Assembly (NCBI GenBank): GCA_945872375.1
Contig: CAMBYR010000037.1
Location: forward strand, 1 to 12,198
Origin: an uncultured Blautia sp.
Lineage (GTDB): Bacteria > Bacillota > Clostridia > Lachnospirales > Lachnospiraceae
Reading direction: 5' to 3'
DNA length: 12,198 nucleotides
The position numbers were made by a program, and so were the translations under genes. The notes under the pieces were generated by a model. The model was not told the origin of the DNA. It ran no database searches and was given only the letters and a program-made list of their open reading frames with translations. Shown in pieces: positions 7,617 through 12,198 of the stretch (position 1 is its first letter; each line of letters opens with the position of its first letter).

Positions 7617-8942
7617 TTATCGAACAGATTCCGAAACAGCCTGAATCTGAGCTGCTGCATCCTCCGGAGTCACTTCGTTGATTGCAAGAGCAGTCAGCAT
7701 ATCACAGATCACTGTGCTCAGCTCTGCATTTTCAATTCCGCGGATTCCGGCCACATTGTCCGTTCCGTTCTGAATAATATATTCCAGATTTTTCTGTCCG
7801 TCTTCACTGAGTCCGGAAACATTCAGTTCCATGTCTGCTCTGGACGGCATATATTCCAGATATCCGTTTACCAGCAGGTCCTGTCCCTCATTTACCAGAT
7901 AATCCATCCATTTGAAGGCTGCTTCCTTCACCTCCGATTCCGGATTCATGCAGAGAATAACATCCACAGAAGCCGTAACCGGGCATACCTGACCATCGTC
8001 ATTCCAGTCGATCAGGAAGATGTCATGATCGGAGTTTTCTCCGTTAAAGTTGGATCTTGTCTCTTCGTCATTTAAGGTATACATGTTCATTGCCCAGGAT
8101 CCGTTCATAAACATCGGAATGCTTCCTTCGCGCTGAAACATGTCATTGACATCGTTATAAAGAGTCATTCCCACTGCGCCGTCCTGGAATACACCGTTAT
8201 TGAAAAGATCCTGCCACAGCGTAAAGGATTCCAGCAGTTCCGGATCCGTAAAGGATTTTTCGCCATTGATGGCAGCATATAAAGCCTCTGCATCAATATC
8301 AGCAGCCATGCTCATCCAGCAGTCCAGATTCAGCCAGGTATCCTTGGCCCCGATCGCCATAGGAAACTGATTCTGTTCCCGAAGAGTCTTTGCAGCCTCT
8401 TTTAACTCTGCATAGGATGTGGGAACGGAAAGACCGTAATCTGCCAGCATATTGGTATCCGCCCATGCATACCCTGCATAGGTCAGTCCCAGCGGAACCC
8501 CGTAAACGGCTCCATCTTCGTCCTTTACAATATCCATACAGAAATCAAGGAATTTATCCTCCCAGTTTTCTCCCCAGGATTCCTGACAATAGGATGTCAG
8601 ATCTTCCTCAAAATCCCGGAATTCTGAATAGGCAGAACCTGCGCTCATTCCATATACATCAGGGCCTTCGCCGCCCATAAGTCCCACACGAAGCTGATCC
8701 AGATGACTTCCGGAGCCCACATAAACATAATTGATCTCAATATCCGGATTTTCTTCTTCAAAAGCATCAATGATCTGATAAATCGGGCTTCCCTCACCGG
8801 AATCAGCAGGATTCCAGGTCTGGAATGTGACAACCGTTTTCTCCCCCTCATTTTCCTGTGCAAAGACAGTCATACAGCCTGCTCCTGTCAGTGAAGCAGT
8901 ACACAAAGAAGCTGTCAGCAACGTACAAATTATTTTTTTCAT
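7617..8942 (-). CDS. Extracellular sugar-binding protein of ABC importer (SBP family 1)
   Basis: A 441-residue secreted solute-binding protein, first gene of the operon. It begins with a charged n-region (MKK) and a hydrophobic segment to about residue 28. Cleavage is ambiguous. C23 in LTGAGC could be lipidated, but the lipobox has G instead of L/V at -3; alternatively signal peptidase I may cut after VFA (26-28). The mature part starts VVTFQTWNPADSGEGSPIYQ, with FEEENPDIEINYVYVG and GGEGPDVYG, all characteristic of CUT1 sugar-binding proteins. MFMNGSWAMNMY and the later AAFKWMDYLVNEGQDLL also fit the family. GAGAGG lies 8 bases upstream of the ATG. It delivers the solute to the two permeases that follow and may present ligand to the kinase at 3981-5870. 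The ligand cannot be read from sequence. Confidence 0.95.
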   Translation of the reverse strand: MKKIICTLLTASLCTASLTGAGCMTVFAQENEGEKTVVTFQTWNPADSGEGSPIYQIIDAFEEENPDIEINYVYVGSGSHLDQLRVGLMGGEGPDVYGMSAGSAYSEFRDFEEDLTSYCQESWGENWEDKFLDFCMDIVKDEDGAVYGVPLGLTYAGYAWADTNMLADYGLSVPTSYAELKEAAKTLREQNQFPMAIGAKDTWLNLDCWMSMAADIDAEALYAAINGEKSFTDPELLESFTLWQDLFNNGVFQDGAVGMTLYNDVNDMFQREGSIPMFMNGSWAMNMYTLNDEETRSNFNGENSDHDIFLIDWNDDGQVCPVTASVDVILCMNPESEVKEAAFKWMDYLVNEGQDLLVNGYLEYMPSRADMELNVSGLSEDGQKNLEYIIQNGTDNVAGIRGIENAELSTVICDMLTALAINEVTPEDAAAQIQAVSESVR

Positions 8943-8985
8943 TTTGTTCGCCTCTCTTTTTAATAATAGAACCTTCTCTCTGTTT

Positions 8986-9002
8986 CAGAAACGCGCTTCC
9001 TG
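8986..9002. promoter_or_regulatory. Imperfect inverted repeat at the operon transcription start
   Basis: CAGAAA (8986-8991), CGCGC, TTCCTG (8997-9002): five of six positions are symmetric. It covers the start point expected from the promoter at 9011-9039, where a repressor would act. It does not fit the CcpA cre consensus. Symmetry this short can arise by chance. Confidence 0.25.
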
Positions 9003-9010
9003 ATATGTCT

Positions 9011-9039
9011 ATTATGTAAGATTTTCAATTTTTTGACTA
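9011..9039 (-). promoter_or_regulatory. Candidate promoter of the ABC/two-component operon
   Basis: TAGTCA (9039-9034), 17 bases, CATAAT (9016-9011): four and five matches to the sigma-A consensus. A weak -35 fits a promoter that needs an activator. An overlapping alternative is TTGAAA (9028-9023), 17 bases, TATCAG (9005-9000). Either gives a leader of about 55-65 bases to the ATG at 8942. Confidence 0.5.
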
Positions 9040-9040
9040 T

Positions 9041-9137
9041 GCACATTTTGGGGCGGATTGTGTCAAAAATGAATATGTTGTTTCACAGTTACGTTTCACA
9101 TTTTCTTCAACAGGTCATCACATTTTTTTCACATTTT
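9041..9137 (-). promoter_or_regulatory. Helically phased AAAATGTGA direct repeats, possible activator sites
   Basis: On the minus strand AAAATGTGA occurs at 9096-9104, 9118-9126 and 9129-9137, and AAAATGTGC at 9041-9049. Start-to-start distances are 55, 22 and 11 bases, all multiples of one helical turn. A related TGTGAAA is at 9081-9087. The nearest copy is 1 base upstream of the -35 at 9034-9039. AraC-family regulators bind direct repeats about two turns apart, so the regulator encoded at 503-1291 is the obvious candidate ligand (inference). Confidence 0.5.
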
Positions 9138-9140
9138 TTC

Positions 9141-9146
9141 ATTATA
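9141..9146 (-). promoter_or_regulatory. Isolated perfect -10 hexamer
   Basis: TATAAT on the minus strand. The best -35 partner, TTGGCT (9167-9162), is only 15 bases away, shorter than normal, and lies within the loop and stem of the hairpin at 9157-9177. It could be an alternative upstream promoter for the operon. Confidence 0.25.
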
Positions 9147-9156
9147 GTAGAAGACA

Positions 9157-9177
9157 TAGAAAGCCAACAGCTTTCTA
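9157..9177. other. 8-bp stem-loop in the intergenic region
   Basis: TAGAAAGC (9157-9164), loop CAACA, GCTTTCTA (9170-9177). A T-rich tail (CAATATTTTTCTTTTT) follows it on the plus strand, where there is no gene to terminate. The minus strand has no T-run after it. It may be an operator or part of a 3' processing structure. Confidence 0.45.
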
Positions 9178-9200
9178 CAATATTTTTCTTTTTCATACGC

Positions 9201-9220
9201 GCCGGTACGAAAGTACCGGC
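9201..9220. other. GC-rich 8-bp stem-loop after the radical SAM gene
   Basis: GCCGGTAC (9201-9208), GAAA, GTACCGGC (9213-9220), 10 bases after the stop at 9231. The stem is strong, but the minus strand continues GCGTATGAAAAAG with no T-run, so it is at best an atypical terminator or an mRNA 3'-end stabiliser. Read on the plus strand the loop is a GNRA tetraloop. Confidence 0.6.
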
Positions 9221-9230
9221 CTCCTTCCTG

Positions 9231-10172
9231 TTATGGGATCTTTTTTTCCTTCTCCGGCAGTACACCTTCACAGTCAAAGGATGGAATAAAGCTTTCTCCG
9301 GCAGTCTCCCCTTCCTGAAAAAAACCGTTTTCAATTCCCAGATCCAAAGCAGCATTCAGTACCTTTTCATATTCTCTTGCGGTTACTTTCCTGTTTAATT
9401 CAGGCCATCTTACCTGTTCATATACAGGCGTATACTGATTCATAATGCTGAGATAAATGCTGTCGCCGAATTTTTCCCGGAGAAACTTCAAAACGGCAAT
9501 AGAGTTTGCCGTATGTCCGGGTAAGATCAGATGACGTACGATCGTCCCTTTCTGAATATATCCTTTTTCATCAAACACACAGTATCCGGTCTGACGCACC
9601 ATTTCCTCAATGGCTCCCGCTGCAGTCTCCGGATAATCGGCTGCGTGAGAAAAAAAGCCGGAAAGCCTCGCATCCATATACTTCATGTCCGGCAGGTAAA
9701 CGTCCACATACCCTTCCAGCATACGCAGTGTTTCCACACGTTCGTAGCCGCTGGAATTATAGATCACAGGAAGTGAAAATCCGCTCTTTCGCGCACGTTC
9801 CAGAGCATATACGATATGCGGCACATAATGACTTCCCGTCACAAGATTCAGATTTGCAGCGCCTTTCTTTTGAAGCTCCAGAAAAATATCCGCCAGCCGC
9901 TCCGGAGATATCACGGTTCCATGCTCTCCTATGGCAATCTCACGATTCTGGCAAAAGCAGCATCTCAGCCCGCAGCCGGAAAAAAACACCGCACCCGAGC
10001 CCTGTTCTCCGGAAATGCAGGGCTCTTCCCACATATGCAAAGCGGCACGGGCCGCACGCAGTGTGCTGTCCATGCCGCAATAACCGGTCTTTCCTGCCAG
10101 ACGATCCATGCCGCACTTTCGCGGACAGAGAGTACAGTTCCGGTAAGCATCAAATAATCCGATGTTCTCCAT
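9231..10172 (-). CDS. Radical SAM protein, PflX-like (pyruvate-formate-lyase-activase homologue)
   Basis: A 313-residue radical SAM protein. The cluster motif is C67-x3-C71-x2-C74 (GCGLRCCFCQN). An N-terminal cysteine set, C13, C16, C20 and C32 (CTLCPRKCGMDRLAGKTGYCG), marks the COG1313/PflX-type uncharacterised group rather than true PflA. NLVTGSHYVPHIVYAL and VDVYLPDMKYMD are the usual second half of the SAM barrel, and LILPGH and LSIMNQYTPVY occur in the C-terminal part. These proteins are cytoplasmic; no reaction is established for the group. No glycyl-radical enzyme is nearby. The ATG at 10172 lies 3 bases after the stop of the SH3-domain gene, so the two are co-transcribed and probably translationally coupled. 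GGGGAA near the previous stop is the only ribosome site visible. Confidence 0.88.
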   Translation of the reverse strand: MENIGLFDAYRNCTLCPRKCGMDRLAGKTGYCGMDSTLRAARAALHMWEEPCISGEQGSGAVFFSGCGLRCCFCQNREIAIGEHGTVISPERLADIFLELQKKGAANLNLVTGSHYVPHIVYALERARKSGFSLPVIYNSSGYERVETLRMLEGYVDVYLPDMKYMDARLSGFFSHAADYPETAAGAIEEMVRQTGYCVFDEKGYIQKGTIVRHLILPGHTANSIAVLKFLREKFGDSIYLSIMNQYTPVYEQVRWPELNRKVTAREYEKVLNAALDLGIENGFFQEGETAGESFIPSFDCEGVLPEKEKKIP

Positions 10173-10175
10173 CTG

Positions 10176-11267
10176 TTATTCCCCGTCCAGGTTTTCGAGA
10201 TCCGGGATATCCGGGATTTCCGGCTCTGCAGGAGCATCCGGAATCTCCGGTACGGAAGGTTCTTCTGAAGGAATTTCCACAGGCTCTTCCGGAACGGACG
10301 GATCCGGAGTTTCCGGTTCCACAGGATTAGAAGGTCCGGAGGGTGGCGTAACCGGATCCGGAGCAGTTGTCGTATTTCCGCCGCCGTTTCCTGGGTTTCC
10401 GGATGGAGTGGAATTTCCGGAGGAATTCTGTGTATTATTATTGGATGAAGAAGGCGCTTTGGTTGGCTCCGGTACCGCCGTTGGGGCAGCCTGTATCGGA
10501 TCTTCTGTCACGTATTTCTGATACACATATCCGGTAACTCCGTTTGCTTCCACCTTTACCCAGCCAGGAAGGGCTGCGACAGCCTTCCACTCTGCTCCCG
10601 GTGTGGTCACTGCAAGAGACTGTGCCTGTGTATCGGCAGTCTCGCGGATATTCACTTCTGTGGTCGCATAAACTGTAATCGGCTGCTCCAGTTCTTTTTC
10701 TTCTCCTGTCTCCCAGGCTTCCTGAACCTCCAGATTCTCATCAGTATACTCGATATAAAGGAAGCCGAATCTCTCTTTCAGAACAGGAGCCGTCCATTTA
10801 TCTGCACGTACTGCATCAAATTTGTGAACTACTTCTTCTGTAGGCTCAGCAAGACCTTCCTCCGGGTTTTCCGGTGTTTCCGGTGCTTTTTCCTTTTCTT
10901 CTGTAATCTGCAGCGTCCACTTCTGCTCCAGAATGTCCTCCACTGCATCTGCCTGTACAGCCGCGTCCTCAGGTGTGGACTCTGTCTTTACATATTCAGC
11001 AGTTTTCGGAATGATCTTCGCCTCATTTTTAATAACAATATCTCCTGTTTTCAGTGAAACGGTAAATTCCTCCGGGATGGTTTCCTCCAAATTTTCTGTT
11101 TCCTGCATTTCCGGGATCTGTGCATTCTCTGTATTTTCTGCTGTCTGTGTGTTTTCCTGTGTCTGTACATTCTCCGCTTCAGCAGCCACACTCACTGCAG
11201 GAACTGCTGCTGCAAGCATTATGGAAACAGACAGACATAACATTTTTTTCACAAGTTTGTTTTTCAT
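10176..11267 (-). CDS. Secreted SH3-domain protein with acidic, proline-rich tails
   Basis: A 363-residue exported protein. The signal peptide is about residues 1-29 (MKNKLVKKMLCLSVSIMLAA, cleavage near SVAA or AEA). A Q/T/E/N-rich repeat segment (33-65) follows, then a folded middle part with two similar stretches, QKWTLQITEE (115-124) and DKWTAPVLKERFGFLYIEYTD (156-176). A bacterial SH3 domain spans about 198-256 (VNIRETADTQAQSL, GWVKVEANGVTGYVYQKYV). A Ser/Asn/Gly linker (272-300) leads to an acidic Pro-Glu-rich tail ending DLENLDGE. There is no LPXTG sorting motif and no recognised catalytic domain, so it is probably a cell-wall-associated or secreted binding protein. The start at 11267 is chosen because GGAGG lies about 11 bases upstream; the ATG at 11309 falls inside the promoter. 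Confidence 0.85.
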   Translation of the reverse strand: MKNKLVKKMLCLSVSIMLAAAVPAVSVAAEAENVQTQENTQTAENTENAQIPEMQETENLEETIPEEFTVSLKTGDIVIKNEAKIIPKTAEYVKTESTPEDAAVQADAVEDILEQKWTLQITEEKEKAPETPENPEEGLAEPTEEVVHKFDAVRADKWTAPVLKERFGFLYIEYTDENLEVQEAWETGEEKELEQPITVYATTEVNIRETADTQAQSLAVTTPGAEWKAVAALPGWVKVEANGVTGYVYQKYVTEDPIQAAPTAVPEPTKAPSSSNNNTQNSSGNSTPSGNPGNGGGNTTTAPDPVTPPSGPSNPVEPETPDPSVPEEPVEIPSEEPSVPEIPDAPAEPEIPDIPDLENLDGE

Positions 11268-11308
11268 AACTGAAATCTTCCTCCTATGACTTATGTCGGT
11301 ATAAAACA

Positions 11309-11337
11309 AGTATAAAGTAAATGAAAAAATAAAACAA
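11309..11337 (-). promoter_or_regulatory. Promoter of the SH3-protein / radical SAM operon
   Basis: TTGTTT (11337-11332), 17 bases, TATACT (11314-11309), just after the terminator at 11347-11383 and about 40 bases before the ATG at 11267. The -10 has five of six matches and the -35 has only the leading TTG. Confidence 0.55.
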
Positions 11338-11346
11338 CCCTTTTCG

Positions 11347-11383
11347 AAAAAAACAATATACCGGTGCTTTTCTGCACCGGTAT
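11347..11383 (-). terminator. Intrinsic terminator of the PaaK-ACT operon
   Basis: On the minus strand ATACCGGTGC (11383-11374), loop AGAAAA, GCACCGGTAT (11367-11358): a perfect 10-bp stem, followed by ATTG and seven T's (11353-11347). It lies 14 bases after the ACT-gene stop at 11397. Confidence 0.92.
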
Positions 11384-11396
11384 CATCGCCGTTCTA

Positions 11397-11828
11397 TTAT
11401 AAATCAGCCAGCTCATCCTGGCATACAGGACGGATTCCGTTTTTCTGAAGGACTTCCACTGCCTTTTTATTATCCTGCACACGGAAGATCATATATGCCA
11501 CACCTTCTTTTTTGGTTGTAAATGCATACATATATTCCACATTGACATCATTGTCGCCTAATGTGCGGATCACTTTGGAAAGTCCGCCCGGTTCATCGGG
11601 GATAGCCACTGCCAGAACCTTGGTAATGGAAAAAACATAGCCTGCATCCTTTAATACCGTAGATGCATTATAAATATCGTCCACGATAATCCGGACAATT
11701 CCAAAATCCTCTGCTTCTGCCAGGGACAGAGCACGCATATCAATTTCATTTTTTGAAAGAACATCGGTAAAATCGGCTAATTTTCCTGGTTTGTTTTCCA
11801 GAAATACAGAAATCTGTTTCACTGTCAT
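11397..11828 (-). CDS. Tandem ACT-domain amino-acid-binding protein
   Basis: A 143-residue cytoplasmic protein made of two ACT domains. The first (about 4-66) begins VKQISVFLENKPGKLADFTDVL and the second (about 71-137) begins VLAVAIPDEPGGLSKVIRTLGDNDVNVEYMY. Both have the classical glycine-containing turn after the first strand (NKPGKL, DEPGGL) that binds small ligands, usually amino acids. There is no catalytic domain, so it is a sensor or regulatory subunit. It starts 21 bases after the acyl-CoA ligase stop, with GGAGG 10 bases before the ATG. Pairing with phenylacetate-CoA-ligase-like genes is common in anaerobes and suggests a role in aromatic amino acid or arylacetate metabolism, perhaps as an allosteric partner of the ligase (inference). 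Confidence 0.92.
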   Translation of the reverse strand: MTVKQISVFLENKPGKLADFTDVLSKNEIDMRALSLAEAEDFGIVRIIVDDIYNASTVLKDAGYVFSITKVLAVAIPDEPGGLSKVIRTLGDNDVNVEYMYAFTTKKEGVAYMIFRVQDNKKAVEVLQKNGIRPVCQDELADL

Positions 11829-11849
11829 GATATCATTTCCTCCTTTTTC

Positions 11850-12198
11850 TTACTGCTGATACAGGTTACGTTTATCAATAACGCGGACTGCCTTGCCTTC
11901 ACTTCTGGTAATTGTCTTTGGATTTACAAGTTTTACTTTTGCATAAATGCCCAGCATAGCCTTCAGTGCATCTACCAGTTCCTTTTCTTTTGCAGATACT
12001 TCCTTCAGACTGTCAGAGAACATTTCCGGTGTCATTTCCACATTGACTTCAATGGTATCACTGTTGTTGACACGGTCTACCACGATCTGATAATTTGCTG
12101 CATATCCTTTGTTCATAAGAACGGTCTCAATCTGTGACGGGAATACGTTTACGCCGCGGATAATAAGCATATCGTCAGAACGTCCGGCTGGTTTCATC
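11850..12198 (-). CDS. paaK: Phenylacetate-CoA ligase-type acyl-CoA ligase, C-terminal part (continues beyond window)
   Basis: Only the last 115 or so residues are in the window; the 5' end lies beyond base 12198. The visible part begins with GRSDDMLIIRGVNVFPSQIE, the hinge motif (A8 core, RSDDMlIiRGvNvFPsqiE) of PaaK-type adenylate-forming enzymes. The mobile C-terminal domain follows and ends in KTITRSEGKAVRVIDKRNLY. The K in SEGKAVRV sits where the catalytic lysine of this superfamily is found. Such enzymes join an aryl acid to CoA through an acyl-adenylate. In gut anaerobes they often sit beside an ACT protein, as here, and sometimes beside indolepyruvate:ferredoxin oxidoreductase genes, which would lie outside this window if present. 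The exact substrate cannot be told from the C-terminus. Confidence 0.9.
   Translation of the reverse strand, partial: MKPAGRSDDMLIIRGVNVFPSQIETVLMNKGYAANYQIVVDRVNNSDTIEVNVEMTPEMFSDSLKEVSAKEKELVDALKAMLGIYAKVKLVNPKTITRSEGKAVRVIDKRNLYQQ

Noticed and set aside
8986..9002. Possible CcpA cre site over the operon start point.
   Set aside because: Aligned to the cre consensus in several registers it lacks the required TG and the AA-N-CG placement. It is kept only as an imperfect inverted repeat.
9107..9196. A 29-codon minus-strand reading frame (MKKKNIVESCWLSMSS...) downstream of AGGAGG and a hairpin.
   Set aside because: The ribosome site is more than 20 bases from the ATG, and the frame runs through the hairpin, a TATAAT and two of the AAAATGTGA repeats. 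Regulatory DNA explains it better.
9506..10330. Plus-strand open frame of 274 codons opposite the radical SAM and SH3 genes.
   Set aside because: It spans the antisense of two supported genes and their junction. The product is rich in Pro, Ser, Arg and His, as expected of a shadow frame.
10190..10340. Repetitive DNA resembling a short-repeat array.
   Set aside because: It is the coding sequence of the Pro-Glu-rich tail of the SH3 protein. Units are irregular and there are no repeat-spacer units, so it is not CRISPR.

Overview
The window comes from a low-to-moderate GC Firmicute. Lachnospiraceae is the likeliest family (an inference from the YesM/YesN-type two-component pair, a sugar ABC importer without its own ATPase, strong GGAGG ribosome sites and a PaaK/ACT gene pair). 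Every gene I can support is on the minus strand, so transcription runs from high to low coordinates.

Reading in the direction of transcription: (1) 12198-11397 holds the end of a phenylacetate-CoA-ligase-type acyl-CoA ligase and a double-ACT-domain protein, closed by a strong intrinsic terminator (11347-11383). (2) 11267-9231 holds a promoter, a secreted SH3-domain protein and a PflX-like radical SAM protein only 3 bases downstream. (3) 9230-8943 is a 288-base regulatory region with two hairpins, helically phased copies of AAAATGTGA and a sigma-A-like promoter. (4) 8942-503 is a seven-gene cluster that reads as one operon: solute-binding protein, two CUT1-type permeases, a YesM-type sensor kinase, an alpha/beta-hydrolase esterase, an ADP-ribosylglycohydrolase-family protein and a YesN-type AraC response regulator. 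(5) 467-32 has a near-ideal promoter, a terminator-like hairpin starting a few bases after the predicted start point, and a short gene matching only the N-terminal part of PEP-synthase-like proteins.

The seven-gene cluster looks like a self-contained sense-import-degrade module. The kinase would sense an extracellular ligand and the regulator would activate the operon, perhaps through the AAAATGTGA sites. The binding protein and permeases would import the compound with a shared ATPase encoded elsewhere. The esterase and ADP-ribosylglycohydrolase-like enzyme would remove an acyl group and cut a glycosidic bond. No ordinary glycoside hydrolase is present, so the substrate is unknown; an acylated or N-/O-linked pentosyl or similar small glycoside is a guess from the enzyme families.

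No tRNA, rRNA, CRISPR array, insertion sequence or phage gene was seen. Family assignments rest on motifs read by eye; no database search was possible.
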